In this document: piece after piece, positions 8,684 through 19,436 of the stretch
Position numbering within the stretch: the first letter of the stretch is position 1
Layout: each line of letters opens with the position of its first letter
Source: CAWEWH01 sp963812775
Lineage (GTDB): Bacteria > Pseudomonadota > Alphaproteobacteria > Rhizobiales > Beijerinckiaceae
Assembly: GCA_963812775.1 (NCBI GenBank)
Contig: CAWEWH010000007.1
Span: 1,335,987-1,399,986, forward strand
DNA: 64,000 bases
Reading direction: 5' to 3'
Made by a program: the position numbers and the translations under genes
The notes under the pieces: model-generated
What the model saw: the letters and a program-made list of their open reading frames with translations, nothing else
The model's database searches: none
What the model was told of the DNA's origin: nothing

Positions 8684-10392
8684 CTAATCGGCGACGGTAA
8701 ACGCGATGATCGAGTTGCCGCGCTTGTAGTCGATCTGGGTGTTGCCCCCCGCCCCGACCACGATGTACTGCCTGCCGTCGATCGAATAGGACGATGGCGG
8801 CGCGTTGACGCCGGCGCCTGCCTGGAACTTCCACAGCACGGAACCAGTCTCGGCATCGTAAGCCTTGAATTGGCCATTCGCTTCACCGGTGAACACCAGC
8901 CCGCCGGCTGTCGACAGCACCCCGCCGATCATCGGCTGAGGCGTCTTGACCTGCCACCGGATTTTTCCGGTGTTGTAATCGACGGCTGTTACGTTACCCC
9001 ACTGCTCTTCCTCCGGGATCACCTTGAAGGCGCCACCAAGCCAGAGCTTGCCCTGCGGATAAGGCGAACTTTCGACGTGATACGTCATTGGCTGGTGAAG
9101 GTTGATCGCGTATGTGAGGCCGAGCGTGGGATTGATGGCCATCGGCGACCATTCCACGCCGCCATTCGCGCCTGGCAGCATCCTGGCCCCCGTCTTGGTC
9201 GGCAGCACCCACATGTTCTCCTGGGGCACCATCGCCTCGGAGAAGCGGATCAGGCTGCAGTCCTTGGCGTCGTGCACGTAGACGTGCCCGGTCTTGCCAG
9301 CGTGCAGCACGCCTTTGATCGGCTTGCCATCCGCGCCAGCCACCGAAGTGATGATCGCCGGGCTGACCGCGTCGAGGTCCCAAACGTCATGGGCGATGTA
9401 TTGGAAGTGACAGACGTAGCTGCCATCGTCCAAGTTCACCGACACCAGGGAATTTGTGTAAAGGTTGTCGCCAGGGCGCAACGATCCATCGAGATCGGGC
9501 GACGGATTGCCGACCAAGAAATAGATCCGGTTTGTTTCGAGATCGACGGCCGGATTCTGCCAAACGCCACCGCCGAGCGTCTTGTAGGGATCGCCGGTCT
9601 TCGCGAGCTGTGCCTTCTCGGCGGCGATGTCGCGATGCATGTCGCGCCCGGTCGCATCTTTCGTCGCCCACACTCCGACCGAGTTCTCCGGGATGGTATA
9701 GAACGTCCAGAGCAGTTTGCCCGTCTTGGAATCGAAGGCCTTTACGAACCCGCGAATTCCGTATTCGCCGCCATTGGTCCCTATGAGGACTTTGCCGTTT
9801 GCGACCGTCGGCGCCATCGTTTCGGAATAGCCGAGCTCGGGATCGGCAATCTGCGTCTCCCACACAAGTTTGCCGGTCTTGGCGTCGAGCGCCAGAATCT
9901 TTGAATCAAGCGTCGCCATGTAGACGAGGTCGCCGTAGACGGCGACGCCACGATTGTTGGGGCCGCAGCAGTAGACAATCACAGGACCCATCTTGTGCTT
10001 GTAGTGCCAGAGCTCCTCGCCGGTCCGCGCATCAATCGCGTAGACATGATTGAACGACGTTGTGACGAACATGACGCCATTGACGACGATCGGCGACGTT
10101 TCGAACTCTCCTTGACCTCGGTCTGGAAAATCCAGGCGGGCCTCAACTTGCCAACATTGCCAACATTGATCTGCCTGTTCGGATAGAACCGTGTCTGGTT
10201 GTAGTTAGCGTTGGTATGCAGGAAATTGTTACCGTCGCCGCCGGCGCGGTTGAGGAGGTCCTGGGTGACGGTGGACATGTCGCCGAATTTGCTCGCCGGC
10301 TTTACTTCTTGGGCTGCAAGCATGGAGGCGCTGCACAAGCCGATAGTCAGGACCGCCCCTGCACCCAAGGTCGCTCTCAGGATTCCTCGCAT
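8684..10392 (-). pseudogene. PQQ-dependent alcohol dehydrogenase (quinoprotein), frameshifted
   Basis: About 570 residues of a secreted PQQ dehydrogenase. ATG 10392 is preceded by GGGAGGG and encodes a signal sequence (LGAGAVLTIGLCSASMLAAQ). Beta-propeller W-motifs are frequent (DARTGEELWHYK, DSKTGKLLWTFY, DAETGSVLWKFQAG), and the hallmark adjacent-cysteine pair is in VIVYCCGPNN. The frame changes near 10101-10107: EVKES must continue as FETSPIVVNG, which needs one extra base. Total length is a multiple of three minus one, fitting a single deletion. Everything else is conserved, so this may be a sequence error in a working gene. It lacks a C-terminal heme domain; the cytochrome downstream would serve instead. 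Confidence 0.82.
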
Positions 10393-10625
10393 CCGACCCT
10401 CCCACATTTGACGTCCAGCTCATCGTCTGGACGCTCCAGTAACCGCACACGTTACTCCCGTTCACGATCGGCTGGAAGGGTTCGGCCAATCGGTCGCTTC
10501 AAAGTTGAACGACGTTGTGTTTGGTCACGGACAAGATATGCTCAAGGAGAGTTGCATTCCGAAATTCGTCTTCTGAAGAGCTTCTTCGAAATCATGAGCC
10601 GCGGACCCCGCCGTGTCCTCTGGAG

Positions 10626-12089
10626 ATGCTCACGAGATCCCGAATGCCGGCGCGCGGGACGACTGATCACTGGCTAGATCGCCGCAGCTTTGTTGGCGCC
10701 GCACTTGCTGCCGCTGCAACAGCTCACGGCTCGCGAGCCGGTGCCACCGACCGGCCCTTTGAGTTGCGTCTCATCTTTCGCGATGACGCCCGGCCTATCC
10801 CGATCGCCCCAGATTTTGTCGGCCTGAGCTACAAGTCGGCCGTGCTGGAGAGCGCCGACTACTTCAACCCGAACAATCGCTCGGTTGTCGGGCTAGTACG
10901 CACACTCTCCTCGCCTGGCGTGCTTCGCGTCGGCGGCAACACCAGTGAGCGCACCTTCTGGCAGGGCTCGGAGGCATCGCGTCCTCCACCGGATGCTCAT
11001 GTGATCCGCCCTGTTGCCATCGACAAGCTCGCGGAGTTCCTTGCCGAGATCGACTGGCGCCTCATTTGGGGCCTGAACCTCGCGCGTGGCACGCCCGAGC
11101 GAGCAGCCGAAGAAGCAGAATATGTTGCTCGCGCGCTCGGGCCGCGGCTTCTCGCTTTCCAGATCGGCAACGAGCCTGATCTCTTCAGCCATTTCGGCGC
11201 GCGAGCGCGTGACTACGATGCGGCCGCTTACCTTTCTGAGATGCGCACGTTCTGGGCCGCGGTCCGCGACCGTGTCCCCGGCGCGGCGCTTGCAGGGCCG
11301 GCGATCGCTTCCGAGGCCAGCTGGATTTCTGCTTTCGCGCAAGCGGCGCCTGAAGGGCTGGTGCTCTTGACGCGCCACTATTATGGCGACGGACCGGCGC
11401 GGGCGCCCTATGTGAGCATGGAAAGGCTGTTTGCGTCAGCACCAGCGGCAAAGTTGATGCTCGCTGGGGTACAGACTGCCGCGCGCGCTCACGACCTGCC
11501 GTACCGGCTCGCGGAAACCAACTCGATATTCTCCGAGGGGCACCCCGGCGTGAGCGACGCGTTCGGGGCGGCGCTCTGGGGGCTGGAGCTCATGTTTCAG
11601 GCCGTGGAGGCTGGTGCCGCCGGTATCAATTTTCACGCAGGCGATGCCAAGTTCTACACGCCGGTCGGACCCGGCCAGGATGGCAGGCACAGCACGCGCG
11701 CGCTCTATTACGGGATCCTGATGTTTGCCGAAGCCTGCCGCGGCGGGGGTGTGCTGGTTCCCGTCCGCCTCGACCCCGATGATAAAGACTTCGTGGCGTA
11801 TGTGGTTCGCGCCACCGGCAACGCGCTGCGGCTTTGCCTTATCAACAAGAGCTTCACGCGTCCGGCCCACGTGCGGCTCCCGCGCGCCTCGCCCCATGCG
11901 TCAGCGTCGATGCTCCGGCTCATCGCGCCCTCCGTTGATGCGAAGGCCGGCATCACGCTTGGCGGTGGAGCGGTCGACGATGTCGGAGCCTGGTCTCCGA
12001 CCATTGTCGAAGCTTTGCCCGACGCAGGTGATCTCATCGTCGAAGTCTCCGCTGCGAGTGCGGCCCTGGTCGACCTGATACGGCGTTGA
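10626..12089 (+). CDS. Exported GH79-like glycoside hydrolase (heparanase/beta-glucuronidase type)
   Basis: A protein of about 487 residues with a Tat-like signal (LDRRSFVGAALAAAATAHG), then a TIM-barrel hydrolase. The likely acid/base glutamate is in AFQIGNEPDLF and the nucleophile glutamate in LAETNSIF, the spacing and contexts seen in clan GH-A families such as GH79. The early VGLSYKSAVLESADYF and VLRVGGNTSERT stretches also fit GH79. A C-terminal beta domain follows. It should act in the periplasm or outside the cell on glucuronide-type glycans. The start is uncertain: ATG 10626 abuts GGAG, while ATG 10644 has GAG about nine bases upstream; both keep the Tat motif. No carbohydrate transporter genes are adjacent. 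Confidence 0.78.
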   Translation: MLTRSRMPARGTTDHWLDRRSFVGAALAAAATAHGSRAGATDRPFELRLIFRDDARPIPIAPDFVGLSYKSAVLESADYFNPNNRSVVGLVRTLSSPGVLRVGGNTSERTFWQGSEASRPPPDAHVIRPVAIDKLAEFLAEIDWRLIWGLNLARGTPERAAEEAEYVARALGPRLLAFQIGNEPDLFSHFGARARDYDAAAYLSEMRTFWAAVRDRVPGAALAGPAIASEASWISAFAQAAPEGLVLLTRHYYGDGPARAPYVSMERLFASAPAAKLMLAGVQTAARAHDLPYRLAETNSIFSEGHPGVSDAFGAALWGLELMFQAVEAGAAGINFHAGDAKFYTPVGPGQDGRHSTRALYYGILMFAEACRGGGVLVPVRLDPDDKDFVAYVVRATGNALRLCLINKSFTRPAHVRLPRASPHASASMLRLIAPSVDAKAGITLGGGAVDDVGAWSPTIVEALPDAGDLIVEVSAASAALVDLIRR

Positions 12090-12115
12090 CAGCATGGATC
12101 TATGAACACACGGCT

Positions 12116-12385
12116 TTAGTGCCGGACCATGCTGCCGATGATCAGGCCGACCCCGAGGGCGGCAAGAACCGACACGAGCGGGTTGCGCCGCACCGTCTGC
12201 TCGATGTCGTTGGTGAGCGAGGAGGCGTAGTCTCGCGCCGCCATCGCCCGGTCGGTCGCCAACTCGTAGGCATCCGAGACGGTCTCGGCCATTTGCTGCG
12301 CCCGGCCACTGACGCCCGAGCCCTCGTAGAGGCTGGCGCCGATGTCGGAGGCCTTCTTGCGCAGGTTGTCGCCATTCTCGGCCAT
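12116..12385 (-). CDS. Small ElaB/YqjD/DUF883-like membrane-anchored protein
   Basis: An 89-residue protein: a charged amphipathic helical N-terminal two thirds (KKASDIGASLYEG, MAETVSDAYELATDRA) and a single C-terminal membrane segment NPLVSVLAALGVGLIIGSMV. The RRNPLxSVLxAxGxGxxxG pattern is the hallmark of the YqjD/ElaB family, C-tail-anchored inner-membrane proteins; in Escherichia coli these associate with ribosomes in stationary phase. ATG 12385 is chosen since GGAGAGAG lies just upstream. Its stop lies 26 bases beyond the convergent GH79 gene. Role here is inferred from family only. Confidence 0.8.
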   Translation of the reverse strand: MAENGDNLRKKASDIGASLYEGSGVSGRAQQMAETVSDAYELATDRAMAARDYASSLTNDIEQTVRRNPLVSVLAALGVGLIIGSMVRH

Positions 12386-12477
12386 GTCTCTCTCCAATTC
12401 CGGAAGGTCGCTTGAAGCTGCTGATCAACGCCGGCTTGCTGCCGAGGTTCCGTCGATTTGTGACAGGCGCCCAGCGC

Positions 12478-13746
12478 TCACTGCCGCGGTGTGCCGGGCG
12501 ACCTCGAATAGACGGCGAGCCCGGCCATGAGGCAGGCGGCGATCGCCAGAAAGACGGCCCGGAAGGCGATTTCCGGCAGCACGCCCCCGGAGGGCACGAA
12601 CGCGCCGATCACCGCGCCGGTCGCTGCCGGGAGAAGAACCAGGCCGAGAATGAGGGCCATGTTGACAGTGGTCACGCCGCGTCCGGCAAGCCGATCACTG
12701 AACAGCGCCCGTCCCTGAGCGACGATGACCACGTTGTAGGCGGCCACGAAGCACAGTGTCACCATCAGGCCGACCGCGAGCCAAAGCGGCGGCCGACGGA
12801 TGAGGCCGAGTGCCGCCAGGACGGCAATCGTGAGGAGCCCACCCACCACGATGACGCGCTTGCGGCTTCCCAACAGGCGATCGAGCGGCCCGTAGCAGAG
12901 GATGCCGAGAATCTGCGCCACCCCCATGGCGAGAATGACGTTGCCGCGCGCCATGGCGCCGAGACCGTGGACGTCATTCAGATAGGGACCTGCCCACACG
13001 CCAAGGACCGTCACCATGCTCGCATAGGCGACCGTTTGGATGGCGAGGACGGGGACGAGGCCTGGCGTGCGCCATACCTCGGTCAGGCCCCTCAGGACGT
13101 CACCGACACTCTCAGGTTCGGCCCCGCTTGGCGGCCGATCCGGCGGCTGCTCCCGCACGTACGCGTATACGAGCACCGCCGCGACAATCGTGACGACGGC
13201 CAGTGCCAGAAAGGCGTTGCGCCAGCCGATCGTCGCCTCCGCGAGGGCGAGCGGTGTGGCCGCGAACAACGTGCCGAGGTTGCTTGCCGCATAGGTCCAG
13301 CTCAACACGGTGCCGAGCCGCTCGCGCGGGAACCAGCGTGAGCACAGGAAGACCGCGGCCATGAAGTTGGCGGCGCAGCCGACGCCGATGACGGCGCGGG
13401 CCGCGATCAATCCGGCGGCGCCGTCCGCCCAGGCGACCAGCACCGCGCCGCCGGCGGCCGCCACCGACAGGACGGCAAGGGTCACGCGCGCTCCATACCG
13501 GTCAAAGGCGATGCCCACCGGAATCTGCATGACGAACAGCGCAGCGAAGAAGGCCCCGCCCGCCCAGGCGAGCTGCTGGGCACTCAGTCCAAGGTCGCGC
13601 ATCAGCTCGGGGCCAATGACGCTGTTGGACACGCGGTAGAACTGGCTAAGGCACATGAGCGCAACGAGCAGGACGAGCAACGTCGCCCGCCGCAGGCCCG
13701 GAGCCGTCGGCACCGCGTCGTGTTGCATGTCGAGGCGAGAAGACAT
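12478..13746 (-). CDS. MFS transporter, sugar-phosphate/anion-type (paralogue of 48351-49640)
   Basis: About 422 residues with 12 hydrophobic segments. The first helix region LSQFYRVSNSVIGPELMRDLGL and the motif-A-like FDRYGAR after helix 2 place it in the MFS, near YdfJ/YhjX-type importers. ATG 13746 is taken as start; more upstream in-frame starts precede the hydrophobic core by an unlikely low-complexity tail. It is clearly paralogous to the transporter at 48351-49640: both share GPYL..VHGL, GNV.LA and GPLDRLL..RK in the second half. No catabolic gene is adjacent, so substrate is unknown. Confidence 0.85.
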   Translation of the reverse strand: MSSRLDMQHDAVPTAPGLRRATLLVLLVALMCLSQFYRVSNSVIGPELMRDLGLSAQQLAWAGGAFFAALFVMQIPVGIAFDRYGARVTLAVLSVAAAGGAVLVAWADGAAGLIAARAVIGVGCAANFMAAVFLCSRWFPRERLGTVLSWTYAASNLGTLFAATPLALAEATIGWRNAFLALAVVTIVAAVLVYAYVREQPPDRPPSGAEPESVGDVLRGLTEVWRTPGLVPVLAIQTVAYASMVTVLGVWAGPYLNDVHGLGAMARGNVILAMGVAQILGILCYGPLDRLLGSRKRVIVVGGLLTIAVLAALGLIRRPPLWLAVGLMVTLCFVAAYNVVIVAQGRALFSDRLAGRGVTTVNMALILGLVLLPAATGAVIGAFVPSGGVLPEIAFRAVFLAIAACLMAGLAVYSRSPGTPRQ

Positions 13747-13961
13747 GAGGGCCGATGTCCCGGCGTTTGCGTTGAGGAGACTACCCCGCGCCAGCCGGCG
13801 ATGCTTCGGTTCGGGCCGAAGCATTTCGGCCCCGGCGGTCGCCCTCGGTCGACGGCTCGCTGTCTACGTTCTTGATTTTGCGCGTGATCTCATCCGAAAA
13901 CCGCGCACTTTTCGGGATCATGCGCTAGAATGCCGGCGCGCGGCATAGTCGGAGCCACGGC

Positions 13962-15000
13962 ATGATTTTCAGGCAGCTGTTCGATCAGACGTCTCGGCAC
14001 CTACAGCTACGTCCTCGCCAGCCGGCGAGGCGGCGAGGCGCTGATCATCGATCCGGTGCTGGAGAAGGTGGACCGCTACCTGCAGCTCTTCCACGAGCTC
14101 GACCTGCGCCTGGTGAAGGCCGTCGACACGCATATCCACGCCGATCACGTCACTGGGCTTGGCGCACTGCGCGACCGCACCCAATGCATCACCGTGATGG
14201 GCGAGAAGAGCCGCGTCGATGTAGTGTCCATGCGGGTCAGCGAGGGCGACAAGGTCGACATCGAGGGCCTGTCCCTCGACGTGCTCTACACGCCCGGCCA
14301 CACCGACGACAGCTACAGCTTCCTCCTGCCCGACCGGGTGTTCACCGGCGACACGCTCTTGATCCGCGGCACCGGACGCACCGACTTCCAGAACGGCGAT
14401 CCCCGCGCCCAATACGAATCGCTGTTCGGCAAGCTCCTGAAACTGCCCGACGCGACGATGGTCTTTCCGGCCCACGACTACAAAGGCGACACCGTCTCGA
14501 CCATCGGCGAGGAGAAGGCCTTCAATCCTCGGCTGAAGGTGAAATCGGTGGATGAGTATGTCGACCTCATGAACGGCCTCAATCTGCCGAACCCGAAAAT
14601 GATGGACGTGGCGGTGCCGGCCAACATGCGCATCGGCCTTCACCAGGAGGAGGTGGCGCGCCGCGGCTGGTCGGTGAGCGCCAAGGACGCGATGGCGCTG
14701 GTGGGCCGCGCCGACGTGGTGCTGGTCGATCTGCGCGAGCCCCGCGAGCGGGAGAAGCACGGCAGCATTCCGGGCTCGCTCAACGCGCCCTATCCCGATC
14801 TGCGGCGCAACGTCTGCCGCGGCGGCATGCTGCACGAGCTCGCCGCCGCCACCGGCAAGCACCTCGTCTTCTACTGCGCCTTTGGTGAGCGCTCGGCCAT
14901 GGCCGTGCAGGCGGCCCAGGATTCCGGCCTCGCCTCGGCGCGGCACATCGAAGGCGGCCTCGATGCATGGCGAAAGGCCGACGGACCGCTGGCGCGCTAG
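13962..15000 (+). pseudogene. Persulfide dioxygenase-rhodanese fusion (ETHE1-like), frameshifted near start
   Basis: Reading from ATG 13962 gives MIFRQLFDQTS, after which the frame changes at about 13992-13995 to GTYSYVLASRRGGEALIIDP; length is a multiple of three plus one, fitting one inserted base. The first 230 residues are an ETHE1-like metallo-beta-lactamase domain with the iron motif THIHADH and DTLLIRGTGRTDFQNGDP. Residues from about 250 form a rhodanese domain with active cysteine in VFYCAFGERSA. Such fusions oxidise glutathione persulfide to sulfite and move sulfane sulfur, detoxifying sulfide. The intact downstream sequence suggests a sequencing indel. A downstream start near 14056 would lose the first strand of the fold. 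Confidence 0.83.
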
Positions 15001-15249
15001 CCGCTATTGCCCGGCAGGGAGGAATCGCGCAGCAAGCGCGCGTCGCAAATCTCCGAGGGGGGCCCGTCTTCAGCAGAAAACTGCGGAGTGCGGTCTCGCA
15101 TGGCGGCGGAACGATGCTCGTTTAAACTGTGTTCGGTGCGTGCCCGCCGGCTGGCTTGATCACCCTCGCCCGGCAGCGGAGGCAAGCGTGGATTGGCGCC
15201 CTCGCCCGCACCGGAATCTCCTCGCGTTCAGAATGCTCACACCGTTGGA

Positions 15250-15645
15250 TCAGGCCGGCACGAACGCCGTGACCTCGATTTCCACCTTGGCGCGCTGATC
15301 GACGAGCTCGGAAATGTAGAGCAGCGTCGAAGGCGGGAAATTGCGCCCCAGCGTTTCCCGCCAGGCGGCGCCGATGCCGGCGCCCGCCGCCTCGAAATCC
15401 TTGCGGCTGGTAATGAACCAGCTGAGCCGCACGATGTGCTCGGGCCCAGCATTCGCCTCCTTGAGCAGGCGCACGATGCGCCGCAGGGCGGCGCGGACTT
15501 GCGCGGCCATGTCGCCGTCATAGTCGCCCGCCTCGTTGCCGCCCGTCTGGCCGGCAAGCACGACCCAGCGTCCGGGCCCGTCGAACGAGAAGCCATGCGA
15601 AAAGCCGCGCGGGCGCGACCACTCGGAAGGTTGCAGCGTCTGCAT
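15250..15645 (-). CDS. RidA/YjgF family protein
   Basis: A 131-residue member of the RidA (Rid/YjgF/YER057c) superfamily of trimeric imine/enamine deaminases or ligand-binding proteins. Visible features are an N-terminal strand with GFSHGFSFDGPG, VVLAGQTGG, the helix AAQVRAALRRIVRLLKEANA, and the final KVEIEVTAFVPA strand. The catalytic-arginine position of true RidA (in the R-N/C context near the C-terminal third) appears replaced by LLYISELVDQRAKVEIE, so it may belong to a non-RidA Rid subgroup. ATG 15645 follows GGAGACATCGC. It is downstream of the phosphatase on the same strand with a 70-base gap. Confidence 0.85.
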   Translation of the reverse strand: MQTLQPSEWSRPRGFSHGFSFDGPGRWVVLAGQTGGNEAGDYDGDMAAQVRAALRRIVRLLKEANAGPEHIVRLSWFITSRKDFEAAGAGIGAAWRETLGRNFPPSTLLYISELVDQRAKVEIEVTAFVPA

Positions 15646-15715
15646 GCGATGTCTCCGACAATGCCGCACTTGAGCACGGCGGGCGCCGCGTGAGAACCCC
15701 GCATCAATGGCGGGC

Positions 15716-16379
15716 CTACGGAGCCGCCTGCAGGATGTCGACCGGCTGGTCCTGGGCCTCGTCGAAGACGCCGGCCGTCAGCGGGCCGCCAAAGCCCGTG
15801 CCGGTGTCGAGATTGGCGCGGTTGGCACGAATGTCGGGCACGCCGTCGCGGCGGGGCGTGTGGCCATGGACGACATACTTGCCGAAATCGCCAGCCGCGC
15901 TGAGGAACGGCTCGCGAATCCACAGCTTGTCCTTCTCGCTCTGCTTGGCGAGAGACACGCCGGGGCGGACGCCGGCATGCACGTAGTAGCGGCGGCCCGC
16001 CTCGTGATGCGTCGGCAGCGAACGGCACCAATCGACGACATCGGCCGGCATGTCGCGGACGCCGCGCACGCCGTAAGAGTCTAAGCGTCGTATCCCCGCC
16101 ATTGGCCAGCCACCATTCCTCTTGGCGCGGATCGTCACGGGCGACGACGAGCAGCCATTCGTGATTGCCCATGAGGCAGGTCACGCGGTCACGCGCCCGG
16201 CCTTGCAGCTCGCGCAAGCGCGCCAGCACGGCGGCGCTGTCGGGGCCGCGGTCGATGTAGTCGCCGAGAAAGACGAACCGATGCGCGCGCCCAGCCGCAT
16301 GGGCGGCGATCCGGTCCAGGAGTGGAGCCAGCAGCGCCTGCCGCCCATGGATGTCGCCGATGGCGTAGGTCAGGGTCAT
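15716..16379 (-). pseudogene. Serine/threonine metallophosphatase (PrpA/ApaH-like), frameshifted
   Basis: The N-terminal part shows the metallophosphoesterase motifs in order: YAIGDIHGR, FLGDYIDRGPDS and CLMGNHEWLL. The frame breaks at about 16081-16084; the second part continues in another frame with LDSYGVRGVRDMPADV, YYVHAGVRPGVSL and VVHGHTPRRD (the last metal-binding histidine), then IDTGTGF-like NLDTGTGFGGPLTA. Total length is a multiple of three plus one, fitting one inserted base. About 220 residues in all, the usual length for bacterial PPP-type phosphatases. All metal ligands are kept on both sides, so it is probably functional in the organism. Confidence 0.83.
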
Positions 16380-16420
16380 GCCAGCCCGTCGATCAGATCA
16401 GTTGCGTGAGTGAGATGGGC

Positions 16421-18839
<2,419 letters not shown>

Positions 18840-18843
<4 letters not shown>

Positions 18844-19255
18844 GGATTCCCTCCGGCGCCTTGATCAGGCTGAAGCCAACGCAGCCGTTCGCCGCGAACC
18901 GGCGCACCGTGTAGCGGCCCGGCGGCAAGGCGATGCGCCTCTCGAAGCGGCCTTGCGGCAGCTCGAGGCGGTGAATCATGGCATTGCGCAGCTCCGGCGG
19001 CAGCATGCGCCGGCCGGCCACGATCAGCACACCATCGTCGATCACGGCCTCGACCTGATCGGGGTCGACCCCCGGCAGCGCCACGAGAACCAGCACCTCG
19101 CGATCGGTCTCCAGCACGTCGACGGGTGGCTCCCAGGACGGCTCGTGCCGCAACGCCGAGGCGTGCAGCCTGAAGAACTGCCGATGCATCCGCTCGGCGC
19201 GGGCAAGGCTTTCGATGGCTTGCGACAGCATCCAGTTGGCTGGGTCGGGGGGCAT
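18840..19255 (-). CDS. Hsp20/alpha-crystallin family small heat shock protein (C-terminal frame uncertain)
   Basis: About 138 residues. An N-terminal arm (SQAIESLARAERMHRQFFRL) precedes the alpha-crystallin domain with WEPPVDVLETDREVLVLVAL, PGVDPDQVEAVIDDGVLIV and HRLELPQGRFERRIALP. As read, the frame does not stop at NGCVGFSLIKA but runs into the Lon coding region. Loss of one base near 18848-18857 would explain this: the restored frame ends at a TGA overlapping the Lon ATG (ATGA, 18840-18843). So I give the end as that TGA. Hsp20 proteins hold unfolding clients; coupling to Lon suggests a hold-then-degrade stress unit. Confidence 0.78.
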
Positions 19256-19436
19256 CGCGGGTCCTCGTGCCGAAGCGGCACTGCTCCCGGGAGAAATAGT
19301 GTCGATCGGCGGGGAAAAAAGGCCAAGGGATGCAGCCGCCTGCTCAAGCTCCGTTCCGCGCAGGCGCGTCGCCGCGTGCCGGGCGGAAGCGGGCTGCCCG
19401 ACGATCTCGCGTCTCGGAAGCTGAGAGGTCGAGTGG

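Noticed and set aside
13969..14946. Long minus-strand frame opposite the persulfide dioxygenase gene
   Set aside because: Histidine/valine/glycine-rich shadow of a GC-rich gene; the plus strand holds intact catalytic motifs.
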